From Rhodospirillales bacterium (GTDB lineage Bacteria > Pseudomonadota > Alphaproteobacteria > SMXQ01), in contig JABIXC010000004.1 in the NCBI GenBank assembly GCA_018666775.1, positions 56,669-120,668 of the forward strand: a stretch of DNA of 64,000 nt. The letters are read 5' to 3'. Position numbers and translations under genes: made by a program. The notes under the pieces are model-generated. The model did no database searches. It was not told the DNA's origin and saw nothing but the letters and a program-made list of their open reading frames with translations. Below, in pieces: positions 7,779 to 16,850 of the stretch. How positions within the stretch are numbered: position 1 is the first letter of the stretch; each line of letters opens with the position of its first letter.

Positions 7779-8306
7779 ATGTCGCGCCTTGAGCCCCTTT
7801 TGCCGCGCCTTTATCGTTACGCCTTCAGTCTTGCGCGTAACGATGATGGCGCGCGCGATCTGGTGCAGCAATGCGCGCTGAAAGCACTTACCGCCAAAAA
7901 CACGCCCGATGCCGATTCTGCCTATCGGGCGTGGCTGTTTGTCATTTTACGCAATGCCTTTATCGACAGTGTGCGCCGCAAAGGGGCGACCGATTCCATT
8001 TTTGATCCCCAAGCCCTTGAAAATTGTGATGAAAAAGAAATGGAATATTGGGGCGGGGAAGAACGTTTCATCAATACACTGGCCGTTAAACAGGCCATGG
8101 GGCGGTTGAAAGCCCGGGATCGGGAGATTATCGGCCTTGTCGATTTGGCAGGGTTAAGCTACGCCGAGGCCGCAGGGGTTATCGGTATTCCCCAAGGTAC
8201 AGTGATGAGCCGGATAAGCAGGGCGCGCGACCACCTTCTGGCACTTTTGGAGAAGGGTACTGTGGAAGTGATGCCGTCCCGCCGAGCCGGGATCCGGCAG
8301 AAATAG
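7779..8306 (+). CDS. ECF (sigma-70 family) RNA polymerase sigma factor
   Basis: A sigma factor of about 175 residues with only regions 2 and 4, the ECF layout. Region 2 covers about 5-70 (LYRYAFSLARNDDGARDLVQ, AWLFVILRNAFIDSVRRK). Region 4 covers about 112-160 (LKARDREIIGLVDLAGLSYAEAA and the recognition helix GIPQGTVMSRISRARDHL). ATG at 7779 is preferred; a TTG at 7767 would add four residues. The gene is followed 40 bases later by a membrane anti-sigma factor gene and then by a molybdenum sulfite-oxidase-type gene pair. In Sinorhizobium meliloti a similar ECF, anti-sigma and sulfite dehydrogenase locus responds to sulfite, so I infer the same role here. Confidence 0.88.
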   Translation: MSRLEPLLPRLYRYAFSLARNDDGARDLVQQCALKALTAKNTPDADSAYRAWLFVILRNAFIDSVRRKGATDSIFDPQALENCDEKEMEYWGGEERFINTLAVKQAMGRLKARDREIIGLVDLAGLSYAEAAGVIGIPQGTVMSRISRARDHLLALLEKGTVEVMPSRRAGIRQK

Positions 8307-8346
8307 TAAACAGCCAGTAAACGGGCAATGAACAGATAATGAAAGA

Positions 8347-9162
8347 GTGAACTTAAAAGTGGAAGACGAAACAAAAAATAGGACAGAAGCGATAGAGCGC
8401 ATCAACGCCTTTCTTGACGGGGAATTGGACCACAAGGCACAGGCGAGGTTGATGGATGACGTGGCGGCGGACCCTGCGTTGGCGAGGGAACTTTCTGTGC
8501 TCAGCCGTCTCAAGGCTGCCCTTGATGAAAGTGTTGATTGTTCTGATCTGAATCTGGAAATTCCAGCGCAGCGGAAACCGCGTCGGGCTTTGTGGACGAG
8601 TCTGGCCGTCGCGGCAGGGCTTGTGCTGATGCTGGCTGGCGGGGCGTTATGGCAATCTGGTTCGTCGTCCGGTGGGGATGTTCCCATTTACTGGGCGGTA
8701 AAAGCCCATCGTTCATGGAACGCACCATACCCAAAAGAATCAAGCCCCGTGTTGCGTCCTGCTTCGGTTCGTGCCGATGCCATCGTTCCCGATCTCAGTG
8801 CCAATGGCCTGGTCGTTTCTTACGTCGGCACACAAGCCTGGAGGCAGGGGGTTGATGCCTTGCTTGTGGGCTATCGGGGAACACGCGGCTGCAAGGTGAC
8901 ATTGCTGGTTTTGCCTTCGGCTTCGTCGAGAGACCTCGCTGCAGAAGGGGTGCGGTTTGAAACGAAGGGTGTTATCGCCGCTGCATGGACTACGGGCATG
9001 CTGGATTACTTTGTATTGGCCGAAAGTATGGCAGGTCCGCGCTTTCGTCTGGTCGCCGCCAGTATTCGCAAGGCCAGCATGGAACATCTGCCATTTGACA
9101 GTCGAACCCGCCTTGCCCTGGCGGAAAGCCGCAGGGCAAGCCTTCCCTGTCAGACCGGATAA
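8347..9162 (+). CDS. Membrane-anchored anti-sigma factor
   Basis: A 271-residue protein with a cytoplasmic N-terminal anti-sigma segment (residues 12-65, EAIERINAFLDGELDHKAQA). One transmembrane helix spans about 82-102 (SLAVAAGLVLMLAGGALW), and a periplasmic domain of about 165 residues follows. The N-terminal segment lacks the H-x3-C-x2-C zinc motif seen in many anti-sigma factors. It most likely holds the upstream ECF factor at the membrane until an envelope signal, here plausibly sulfite or a related sulfur compound. The start is uncertain: a GTG at 8347 with a weak GAAAG upstream is used, and GTG 8359 is possible. I do not recognise the periplasmic domain. Confidence 0.78.
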   Translation: MNLKVEDETKNRTEAIERINAFLDGELDHKAQARLMDDVAADPALARELSVLSRLKAALDESVDCSDLNLEIPAQRKPRRALWTSLAVAAGLVLMLAGGALWQSGSSSGGDVPIYWAVKAHRSWNAPYPKESSPVLRPASVRADAIVPDLSANGLVVSYVGTQAWRQGVDALLVGYRGTRGCKVTLLVLPSASSRDLAAEGVRFETKGVIAAAWTTGMLDYFVLAESMAGPRFRLVAASIRKASMEHLPFDSRTRLALAESRRASLPCQTG

Positions 9163-9174
9163 TTACGATTTTAT

Positions 9175-9200
9175 GGAATAAATCACCTCCCCCATACGTT
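9175..9200 (+). promoter_or_regulatory. ECF-type promoter for the molybdoenzyme-cytochrome pair
   Basis: GGAAT at 9175-9179, a 17-base spacer and CGTT at 9197-9200 give a good match to the GGAA / CGT pattern used by ECF sigma factors. It begins 12 bases after the anti-sigma stop and leaves a leader of about 95 bases before the ATG at 9300. The likely user is the sigma factor encoded just upstream, though a general stress ECF factor has a similar consensus. Confidence 0.55.
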
Positions 9201-9299
9201 TCTTCAGTTGTATCTGCATTCGTCCGGTCTCCCCAAAGAGGGAGTCGTGGCGGAAAGTAAATGCATTTTCTTCAATCCCAGTAGCTAAGGGGGGCTATC

Positions 9300-10616
9300 A
9301 TGGACAAAAAAATGAAGACGAAGCCGGAATCACGGCCTGAAGATATTTTCGAACTATATGCCGAAGATCCAGATCGCGCCGACAAAGTCGTTTTCGGGCG
9401 GGTTCCCGAAAACGATAGGCGTGGATTTCTCAAAGGAGCCGGGCTGACCAGTATGGCGGCACTGGTAGGGGCGGCCATTCCATTCGCCCGCAACATACCG
9501 TCGGGATTTATTCCTGAAGCTATGGCGGCGAAGTCCTTCTCCATCACGGGGAAGGATGGGTTGACCGTCCATAATGACCGACCGGTCAATGCGGAAACAC
9601 CACCGCACCTTCTGGATGACAAGGTGACACCAACCAACCGTCACTTTATTCGTAACAATGGCATTCCTCCGGCAAACATGGATGCTGCCAACTGGAGCCT
9701 TATGGTTGACGGTCTGGTGGACAAGCCTATGAACCTTTCCATTGCCGATCTTAAGAAAAACTTCGAAGTTGTCAGCCACAAACTGACCATCGAATGTGGC
9801 GGTAACGGCCGTGGATTTTTCAATCCACCGGCAAGGGGCAACCAATGGACCCTTGGTGCCGTGGCCTGTTCGGAATGGACGGGTGTACGGCTTGCTGATG
9901 TTCTGAAGGCGGCAGGGGTCAAGAAAAATGTCGTTTACACGGCCCATGTTGGTGCAGACAGCCACCTTTCGGGCAAGCCCGGAAAGCTTTCGCTTTCCCG
10001 TGGTGTGCCAATCGAAAAGGCCTTGAGCCCCTATAACCTGATTGCCTTCGGCATGAATGGCGGAGACTTGCATCCCATGAATGGTGCGCCGCTGCGTCTG
10101 GTGGTTCCAGGCTGGCCGGGGTCATGTTCCCAGAAATGGCTGAAGCGCATCTTTCTGCGTGACAAGGTCCATGATGGCCCGAAAATGACCGGGAAGGCCT
10201 ATCGTGTGCCGGGTTATCCGGTATCGCCGGGCCAGAAGGTGCCGACAAAGGATTTCGAGATCATCAATGCGATGCCAGTGAAATCCCTGATAACGTCGCC
10301 CAAAACCCGGGGACAGCTGAATGGTCGTTCCATGACCGTTCGGGGCCATGCCTGGGCCGGGGACGATGCGGTGGAGCGGATTGATATTTCCATCGATTTC
10401 GGCGTCACCTGGATCAAGGCTAATTTGCAGGCACCGGAAAATCCCTATGCCTGGCAGCATTGGTCGGCCAGGGTTGCGTTTCCCAAGGCCGGTTACTACG
10501 AGGTTTGGTCTCGGGCTACCGATACCAAGGGGCGTTCGCAGCCTTTCGCCATCGCGTGGAATCCCAAGGGGTATCTGAATAATTCCATGCATCGGATATC
10601 GGTTAGAGTATCGTAA
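9300..10616 (+). CDS. Sulfite oxidase-type molybdopterin oxidoreductase (SorA/SorT/SoxC-like), Tat-exported
   Basis: A 438-residue periplasmic molybdenum enzyme. A twin-arginine signal is present at residues 40-44 (RRGFLK) followed by a hydrophobic stretch. The oxidoreductase molybdopterin domain holds ECGGNGRGFF with Cys166 as the expected molybdenum ligand, then ARGNQWTLGAVACSEWTG. The C-terminal dimerisation domain is present (TVRGHAWAGDDAVERIDIS). The family oxidises sulfite to sulfate and passes electrons to a c-type cytochrome. The next gene encodes such a cytochrome only 3 bases downstream. A strong AAGGGGGG lies about 6 bases before the ATG. The unusual 39-residue segment before the Tat motif is longer than normal. 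SoxC-like sulfane dehydrogenase is an alternative, but no other sox genes are here. Confidence 0.85.
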   Translation: MDKKMKTKPESRPEDIFELYAEDPDRADKVVFGRVPENDRRGFLKGAGLTSMAALVGAAIPFARNIPSGFIPEAMAAKSFSITGKDGLTVHNDRPVNAETPPHLLDDKVTPTNRHFIRNNGIPPANMDAANWSLMVDGLVDKPMNLSIADLKKNFEVVSHKLTIECGGNGRGFFNPPARGNQWTLGAVACSEWTGVRLADVLKAAGVKKNVVYTAHVGADSHLSGKPGKLSLSRGVPIEKALSPYNLIAFGMNGGDLHPMNGAPLRLVVPGWPGSCSQKWLKRIFLRDKVHDGPKMTGKAYRVPGYPVSPGQKVPTKDFEIINAMPVKSLITSPKTRGQLNGRSMTVRGHAWAGDDAVERIDISIDFGVTWIKANLQAPENPYAWQHWSARVAFPKAGYYEVWSRATDTKGRSQPFAIAWNPKGYLNNSMHRISVRVS

Positions 10617-10619
10617 CCT

Positions 10620-10982
10620 ATGATTAAAGCAGGATTACTCGGTCTTTTTCTGGGGCTTCTTGTGGTGTGGGGGTGGGCTGGTCCCACCCCCGCACAACAA
10701 TTGGGGTCTGAATTCCCCGTCCAGGTGGCGCAGCAGGATGACTATGACGGCATGCCGCCGGGAAAAGGCCGGGATGTGACTTATGCGCTTTGTTCGGCGT
10801 GTCATTCCATAAAGTTGGTGGTCCAGCAGGGCCAGACCAAGGAAAGCTGGGATGAATTGATCGACTGGATGGTCAAAAAACAGGCGATGCCGCCCATTGA
10901 CGTGGAAAATCGTGTCCTGATCGTCAACTATCTTGCCAAACATTACGGCGTCAAGCGCAAGCGCCCACGCTATATGCCGTAG
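10620..10982 (+). CDS. Periplasmic c-type cytochrome, partner of the molybdoenzyme
   Basis: A 120-residue monohaem cytochrome c. Residues 1-26 are a Sec signal peptide ending near PAQQ. The haem-binding motif is CSACH at residues 58-62, and the likely axial Met90 lies in KKQAMPP. It resembles the small SorB-type cytochromes that accept electrons from sulfite dehydrogenases. It starts 3 bases after the molybdoenzyme stop, so the two are translated together. It would pass electrons on to a terminal oxidase. The C-terminus is very basic (VKRKRPRY). Confidence 0.85.
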   Translation: MIKAGLLGLFLGLLVVWGWAGPTPAQQLGSEFPVQVAQQDDYDGMPPGKGRDVTYALCSACHSIKLVVQQGQTKESWDELIDWMVKKQAMPPIDVENRVLIVNYLAKHYGVKRKRPRYMP

Positions 10983-10990
10983 TAACGGCG

Positions 10991-11779
10991 TTAGAGTTTG
11001 GGCATCAGCGCGTTTTGTTCCAGAAATTCGATAACAAACCCATCGAAAGTGGCCGGGTCTTCGATGCAACAGGCATGTCCTGTGCCAGCCAGCACCTTGT
11101 GGGTGCCATTGATAACATTCTCTGCGGTCAGTTTCCCGGCTGGAAGGGAATGGTCCTGTTCGCCATTGATGACCAGAACCGGCATCGGAATTTTCCCGAG
11201 ATCGCCCGTGCAATCGGTTCCATTGCCCGCGTGGAAGACCTGGGCAATGGCGTCACCCTTCAGGCGTGGTTCGCGTTCCACCCACAGGTTCAGAATGTAG
11301 GCCCCCAATTTTGATTTTGAAAAATCATCGGAAACCAATTTGCGAAGATGTTCGATGTGATAACTGCCAAGGTCTTTGGTGTAGCCATCGATGCGCTGGG
11401 TATATCGATCGGATACGCCAGAATTCCCGCCAACTAAAACAATGGCAGAGAAACGCTCCGGGTTGGTAATCCCAAGATGGATGGCAATGCCCGATCCAAC
11501 GGAACAGCCACAAAGAACGGCTTGGTCTATCCCCAAATCCCCCATGACACCCAGAACATCGTTGCACATATCGTGTTGGGTATAAGGCGTGGTGATTTTC
11601 GATGAACGCCCATAGCCTCGAATGTCGATGCTGACCACTTTGAACCAGGTGGAAAAATGCGCTTTCTGGTAAAGCCAGAGATCATTGTCAAAGGGATTGG
11701 CATGAACGAATACCATGGCAGGGCCGTCGCCACATACCTCGTACCAGATGTCAACGCCATTGGATTTACTTACAGGCAT
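10991..11779 (-). CDS. Alpha/beta hydrolase
   Basis: A 262-residue alpha/beta hydrolase. The oxyanion region is FVHANPFDNDLW, the nucleophile is Ser93 in GCSVGSG, and the late acid and His are in INGEQDHSLP and GTGHACCIEDP. The fold and length match the family of ester, lactone and C-C bond hydrolases (3-oxoadipate enol-lactonase and relatives). It ends 8 bases from the convergent cytochrome gene. It starts 12 bases after the RND permease stop on the same strand, so it may be the last gene of the efflux operon. Substrate unknown. Confidence 0.82.
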   Translation of the reverse strand: MPVSKSNGVDIWYEVCGDGPAMVFVHANPFDNDLWLYQKAHFSTWFKVVSIDIRGYGRSSKITTPYTQHDMCNDVLGVMGDLGIDQAVLCGCSVGSGIAIHLGITNPERFSAIVLVGGNSGVSDRYTQRIDGYTKDLGSYHIEHLRKLVSDDFSKSKLGAYILNLWVEREPRLKGDAIAQVFHAGNGTDCTGDLGKIPMPVLVINGEQDHSLPAGKLTAENVINGTHKVLAGTGHACCIEDPATFDGFVIEFLEQNALMPKL

Positions 11780-11791
11780 GATCGTATTCCC

Positions 11792-14700
11792 TTATTCTGC
11801 GGGCAGGGGGGATGTTTCATCCGCCGCTTGCGTCTTTGGTTGGACCTCACCCTGTAATTTCCAGACCAGCAGGGACAACAGGGGTGGGATGATCAACAGG
11901 GTCAAAATTGCCGAGAGTGCAAGGCCGCCCACAACCACGGCCCCCAGACCGCGATAGAGTTCAGACCCCGCACCCGGTGCCACGACAAGTGGGATCATGC
12001 CAACAACGGTGGTCAGGGTGGACATGAAAATAGGCCGAATGCGTGTGCGCGTGGCATCAACGATGGCATCTTCCGGGCTCATGTTGCGTTCGCGAATATT
12101 ACTCAGCGTGCACGTCACCAAAAGGATGGCGTTGTTGACCACGGTGCCAATCAAGATAACGAACCCAAGCAGGGTCAGCATATCCAGTGGTTGGCGTGTG
12201 CCGGTTCCGACAAGGACAAAGCTGTTAAGGAACCAAAGCCCTAAAACACCGCCTGCTGTCGCTAGTGGCACCGATAACATGATGATCAATGGATAGATGA
12301 AGCTTTCCAGAATGATCACCATGACCAGAAAGACGATGACAATCGCTACCAGCATGTCGAGCTTCAGGTGGTTCCATGTTTTGGTCAGCTCACCCGCAGC
12401 CCCGCCCAGCGTGAGTTTAACCCCCGGTGGCAGGCCTTCGCGGTGGAGGACATCAATCACTTCTTTTTGGAGCTTGTTGATGGTCAGCTCCAGCGGGATC
12501 TGTTTGGAAGGCCGAATGTCGAGGCGAATATAACGCGCCCGTTCCAGATGCCAAATTTGGGTCGGGCCTGATGTTACTTCGATATTGGAAAGGGATGATG
12601 CGGGGACCACACGGCCATCACCGGTTACAACCGGCAAGTTGTTGATGCCCTGGGTGCTGGTGACAATGTTTTCAGGCCCCCTGAGGGTCAGGTCCACCCG
12701 GCGGTCACCCACCGTAATTTCAGCAATGCGAATGCCATCATTAAAGGCATCAATGGTTTGGGAAAATCCCCGTGCGGTTAATCCGGCATCGGCCAAGCGC
12801 AATTGATCGGGGACCATGCGGACTTCTGGGGCACCAAGTTCAAGGCCGGGCCGGGGGCGAACCCGGTGGCCTTCGCGGCGCGGAAGAATATCGGCCAGCA
12901 TATCATCAATGCGTCGTGCGATCGCCAGATTTTTGTTCAGGTCAGGGCCAGAAATGTTAACCCGGATGGATCGTGATCCGCCGATGCCGCGAGAAAAAAT
13001 GGATGATTGGCGAACAGAGGCACGCGTACCCGGTTCTTTCAGGACGGGGCCTTCGATAACCTCTTCCAACTCACCCGCACGATTGGGGTCATTGGCACTG
13101 GCGCCAACATAGGCTTGTTCAGACCTTGCAACGAAGAAGAAATTGTTGATCTTTGGCGGCTTGCCTTCTTCGGGCTCAGGCCCTGAAACGGTTACCCAAA
13201 GTGGCTTCACGGCGGCTTCGATGCTTTCAGCCATCCCTTTCATGGTTTTTAAATTGTACCCAGGCGGTGGTGTGATGCGGCCCCAGACAAAATTCTGATT
13301 GCCATTGGGCAGGAAATCCAGTGGTGGCAGGGCAAGGATGGTAAACAGGGCTGTGCCCCCAACCAGGCTGATGACGGCGACGCCCGCCATCTGTTTGGAT
13401 CGCACCACAAGGCGGGTCAGCTGAAGCAGCTTTTCCGAAACAAGGCGGGCAAAACCATCGAGATAAGGAATGTTGATGGTCTTGGAGCCATCGGTCGGCA
13501 CATTTTTAAGCAAGGTCCGTGAAAGGACAGGGACAACGGTCACAGAAACCAGAAGCGATAGGGTAACTGCGACCGAAAGGGCAACCGCAATATCACGGAA
13601 CAACTGGCCCACCTGGAGTTCAAGCATCAAGATGGGGGCAAATACCAAAACGGTCGTCAGGGCCGATGCAAACACGGCAGGCCAAACCTCTTTGGTGCCT
13701 TTTATGGCCGCGACCATGGGCGATTTCCCCATTTCCCGGTATCGATAGATATTTTCTAAAACAACGATGGCCGCATCCACCACCATGCCAACGGCAAAGG
13801 CGATGCCTGCAAGCGAAATAACGTTGAGCGACCGGCCCAAAAGGGACATGGCAACAAATGCCCCCACAACCGAAACCGGTATCGCCAGTGTTATTACCAA
13901 CGTTGGGCGCCATGAGCGCAGGAACAGGATGAGGACAAGGGCCGCCAGCATGCCGCCATACCAGATGTTCTGGGTCACCAAACTGATGGCGGAATTGATG
14001 TAGATGGTTTCATCATACACTTGCGTGATATAGAGCTGTTTGCGTTTGAGAATACCTTCGTTCAGTTCTTTTACGGCCGCGCGGATGCCAACCATGGTTT
14101 CAATCACGTTGGCACCGGTTTCACGAATTGCCTGAAAGGTAATGGTGTCTTCGCCCAAATATCGGCGATAGCTGGTGGGGGTTTTATATCCGAACACGAC
14201 ATCGGCGATGTCGCCCACCGTGACCCGGCTGACCTGTCCGGTTGCAGGGTTTTCTTCGCGCCGGAGCACCACGGTCTTGGCGGCTTTGGCGGTGTTTATT
14301 TCACCTTCGGCACGAACCAGATAGCGCCGTTTGCCTTCTTCGACTTCACCGGCAGAAACGGATGTGCTGGCTTCACGCAGGGTGCGCAGGACATCGGGGA
14401 CGGTCAGGCGGTATTGAGCCATCTTTTCAGGATCAACAACGATTCGCAGTTCCCGGCGAGAACCGCCACGGGAATCAACCCCGGCAACGCCTGGAACCCG
14501 TTCAATGCGATCAACAATCACGTCCTCGATCAGGTCACCATAAATTTCAAGGTCACTGGTGTTGCCCTTGGCGCGCCGCATGGCGAAATAAGCGATGGGA
14601 ATGTCTTCTGATCCACGCAGCAAAAGCCTGGGTTCCGATGCTTCATCGGGCAGGTCATCCACGCCGGATAATCGGTTGGAAATCAAAAGCATGGCGCGGT

Positions 14701-15007
14701 CAAGGTTGTAGCCCACCTCAAATGCCACTCTAAGTCTGGCCCGGCCCAAACGCGACCGGCTGGAAAGTTCCGTGGCACCATCGATGCCGCCGAGTTCCTG
14801 TTCCAGACGGTTGGTAATTTCACGTTCCACTTCGACCGGGGCGGCACCACTCCAGCGCACGCGGATATCCAGCACCGGGCGGCGCACATCAGGGGTCAAT
14901 TGAATGGGGATGGTTTGCAGAGAGACCAGACCCAAAGCAATGATCATCAAGACCGCCGCCATCACAGCGGTGGGGCGCTTCAGGGACAGCTCAATCAGTT
15001 TGTTCAT
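11792..15007 (-). CDS. RND efflux transporter permease (AcrB/HAE1-type)
   Basis: A 1071-residue inner-membrane RND pump. The layout is the family's 12-helix plan with two large periplasmic loops. TM1 lies at about 12-32, and TM2-6 lie in the stretch that includes GMVVDAAIVVLENIYRYREM, which contains the proton-relay Asp of TM4. TM8-12 lie in the C-terminal third (LLGFVILIGTVVNNAILLV). It exports drugs, detergents or other toxic compounds using the proton gradient together with the adaptor encoded just upstream. The start overlaps the adaptor stop by 4 bases, so they are translationally coupled. No outer-membrane TolC gene is next to it. Confidence 0.92.
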   Translation of the reverse strand: MNKLIELSLKRPTAVMAAVLMIIALGLVSLQTIPIQLTPDVRRPVLDIRVRWSGAAPVEVEREITNRLEQELGGIDGATELSSRSRLGRARLRVAFEVGYNLDRAMLLISNRLSGVDDLPDEASEPRLLLRGSEDIPIAYFAMRRAKGNTSDLEIYGDLIEDVIVDRIERVPGVAGVDSRGGSRRELRIVVDPEKMAQYRLTVPDVLRTLREASTSVSAGEVEEGKRRYLVRAEGEINTAKAAKTVVLRREENPATGQVSRVTVGDIADVVFGYKTPTSYRRYLGEDTITFQAIRETGANVIETMVGIRAAVKELNEGILKRKQLYITQVYDETIYINSAISLVTQNIWYGGMLAALVLILFLRSWRPTLVITLAIPVSVVGAFVAMSLLGRSLNVISLAGIAFAVGMVVDAAIVVLENIYRYREMGKSPMVAAIKGTKEVWPAVFASALTTVLVFAPILMLELQVGQLFRDIAVALSVAVTLSLLVSVTVVPVLSRTLLKNVPTDGSKTINIPYLDGFARLVSEKLLQLTRLVVRSKQMAGVAVISLVGGTALFTILALPPLDFLPNGNQNFVWGRITPPPGYNLKTMKGMAESIEAAVKPLWVTVSGPEPEEGKPPKINNFFFVARSEQAYVGASANDPNRAGELEEVIEGPVLKEPGTRASVRQSSIFSRGIGGSRSIRVNISGPDLNKNLAIARRIDDMLADILPRREGHRVRPRPGLELGAPEVRMVPDQLRLADAGLTARGFSQTIDAFNDGIRIAEITVGDRRVDLTLRGPENIVTSTQGINNLPVVTGDGRVVPASSLSNIEVTSGPTQIWHLERARYIRLDIRPSKQIPLELTINKLQKEVIDVLHREGLPPGVKLTLGGAAGELTKTWNHLKLDMLVAIVIVFLVMVIILESFIYPLIIMLSVPLATAGGVLGLWFLNSFVLVGTGTRQPLDMLTLLGFVILIGTVVNNAILLVTCTLSNIRERNMSPEDAIVDATRTRIRPIFMSTLTTVVGMIPLVVAPGAGSELYRGLGAVVVGGLALSAILTLLIIPPLLSLLVWKLQGEVQPKTQAADETSPLPAE

Positions 15008-16290
15008 TGCGTGACGGCCTTCCCAATGCGGACCCGCTGGCCATCATGGAGGCTTTCATTGCCGCGGATAACGATGGTTTCACCTTCCTTCAGACCAGAC
15101 AGAATTTCAAATCGAACGCCAATGCCCTCGCCTATGACGACGCTGCGCGCATGGGCCTTTTTCTTTTTCACAACGAATACCACGGGTCTGCCACTGGTGG
15201 TGACAAGGGCATCTTTATGAATGGAAATCACAGCACGACTGGTACCAATGGGCAGGTTGATGGTTGCGGATTGCCGGGCGGCAATGGTGTCAGGGCGTTT
15301 TTTAAAAATGGGTGTGAAACGCACGGTTCGGGTGCGGGTACGCTGATTTTCTTCTGGCACGACAGCACGAATTTTGGCTTTATAGGTGGTGGGGTTCCGG
15401 ATCCGATTGCCAATAAAGAAGGTGATTAACGTGCCGGGGCGCAGGGCGGCAGCTCGATGGGATGCCACATCGGCCTCAATCTCCAATGCGCTGTCCGAAA
15501 TCATGGTGAACACGGGCTGGCCTTCTTTAATATAGGCTCCGGCATTGGTGTGGCGAATGGTGATGGTGCCGTTATAGGGGGCACGGACGCGGGTATAGCG
15601 CAGGTCTGTCTCGGCAAGCTTTAACGATGCATGCGCCTGTGCGGCCTTGGCATTGGCTTCCAGTAATTCGCTTTGGTAACGGGTCACTTCAAGGCGCTTG
15701 TCACTGTAGCGTGCCCTGGAAAAAGCAGCAGAGGTCTGTAAATCCTCCATGCGCTTAAGCTCTTGTTGGGCAAGTGCCAACCGCGCCATGGCAGTTTCCC
15801 CAGCGGCTTTGCTGGCATCCAGTTCAGCCTTTTTCTGGGCGTGTTCCCACCGCAGCCTATCATCAACCATCAGGGCAAGAATATTTCCCTTTTTGACATG
15901 GGTACCGACATCAACGTTCATTTTGGCGATGGGCGCGTCAATACGGGCGGCAATGGGCCCCGATTGAACAGCGACCAAATGGCCGATCACCGGCGTGGTC
16001 TGGGTCAGCGGCGCCATGCGAACCGTGTCTACCTGGATCAGCCGGCGACGACGACGGCGTTTCTTTTTTTTCTTCTTTGCCGGTGTGGCTTTTTGGTCGC
16101 CCGTTTGCGCTTGAGCGGATGTGGCGGAAAGAACCGATCCATCATCATCAGCAGCAGGGGTTAAAAAGAATACCAAAAGCCCGGAGATGACACCAAGTGT
16201 CAGGGCTGAGATTAAAATAATTTTTTTATTGAACACCGTTACCCAAACTCCCTCTTGGCTTTCGGGGGTAATGGATGTGCCCCGACGCAT
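15004..16290 (-). CDS. RND efflux periplasmic adaptor (HlyD/AcrA-type)
   Basis: A membrane fusion protein of up to 428 residues. A hydrophobic anchor (IILISALTLGVISGLLVFFL) lies at about 26-45. A striking run of Lys then Arg (KKKKKKRRRRRRL) follows, and then the barrel-sandwich, lipoyl and alpha-hairpin domains (RIDAPIAKMNVDVGTHVKKG, then VRAPYNGTITIRHTNAGAY). It links the RND pump to an outer-membrane channel. The start is uncertain: ATG 16290 is used, but a GTG some 17 codons later (VTVFNKK) would leave a more normal signal anchor. First gene of the efflux operon, divergent from xseB. Confidence 0.87.
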   Translation of the reverse strand: MRRGTSITPESQEGVWVTVFNKKIILISALTLGVISGLLVFFLTPAADDDGSVLSATSAQAQTGDQKATPAKKKKKKRRRRRRLIQVDTVRMAPLTQTTPVIGHLVAVQSGPIAARIDAPIAKMNVDVGTHVKKGNILALMVDDRLRWEHAQKKAELDASKAAGETAMARLALAQQELKRMEDLQTSAAFSRARYSDKRLEVTRYQSELLEANAKAAQAHASLKLAETDLRYTRVRAPYNGTITIRHTNAGAYIKEGQPVFTMISDSALEIEADVASHRAAALRPGTLITFFIGNRIRNPTTYKAKIRAVVPEENQRTRTRTVRFTPIFKKRPDTIAARQSATINLPIGTSRAVISIHKDALVTTSGRPVVFVVKKKKAHARSVVIGEGIGVRFEILSGLKEGETIVIRGNESLHDGQRVRIGKAVTQ

Positions 16291-16556
16291 ATTCCCTGTA
16301 TTGGCCTTGTTCCCGGGCTTGTCCGGACCGTGCCTTAGCCACGTTTTTGCGCGAGTTTCAGGGCCAAGTCAATATCAATCGAAAGGGGAGATTCGCGCGC
16401 TAATTTGAGCCTTGCCCCCGCTTTTCCTAGACTCCAGAACAGGCGCGTCTCCAAGTGCAATATTTGCCCTAATTGTGGACAAATGAAGGCGCATCTTGCA
16501 GAAGGCCATGACCCCTCTTAGACTGGCGCCAGAACAGCAGGAAAAGGCAGGGGAAA

Positions 16557-16838
16557 ATGGCAAAATCAGCCACACAAACGGCTCAAAACAAGGCAGATAA
16601 AGATATCGAGGCTTTGAGCTTCGAAGCAGCCCTAGAAGAGCTTGAGAAAATCGTCGGCGAACTTGAGGACGGTCGAATCAAGCTGGATCAGGCCATCGGT
16701 GCGTATGAACGCGGCGCCAAGCTTAAGTCCCATTGCGCAAAAAAGCTGGCTGAGGCCAAGGCAAAGGTTGAAAAAATATCTCTGGGTTCCGCAGGAAATG
16801 AAGCACCAACTGGGGTCCAGCCCGCGGATATCGGCTGA
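16557..16838 (+). CDS. xseB: Exodeoxyribonuclease VII small subunit
   Basis: A 93-residue protein with the XseB signature FEAALEELEKIVGELEDGRIKLDQAIGAYERGAKL, two helices that form a coiled hairpin. XseB binds the XseA catalytic subunit to make exonuclease VII, which degrades single-stranded DNA from both ends. An AGGGGAAA precedes the ATG. It heads a + strand housekeeping operon, with ispA starting 12 bases downstream, the usual alphaproteobacterial pairing. Confidence 0.93.
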   Translation: MAKSATQTAQNKADKDIEALSFEAALEELEKIVGELEDGRIKLDQAIGAYERGAKLKSHCAKKLAEAKAKVEKISLGSAGNEAPTGVQPADIG

Positions 16839-16850
16839 CGGGACCAGATT

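Noticed and set aside
9354..10073. 239-residue open frame antisense to the molybdoenzyme
   Set aside because: Composition and lack of motifs mark it as a codon-bias shadow of the real gene.
14021..14611. 196-residue open frame antisense to the RND permease
   Set aside because: It mirrors the conserved permease reading frame; no domain, no start signal.
16375..16575. 66-residue - strand ORF between the efflux adaptor and xseB
   Set aside because: It overlaps the xseB start region, has no recognisable pattern and no ribosome-binding site; treated as a shadow in the divergent promoter gap.
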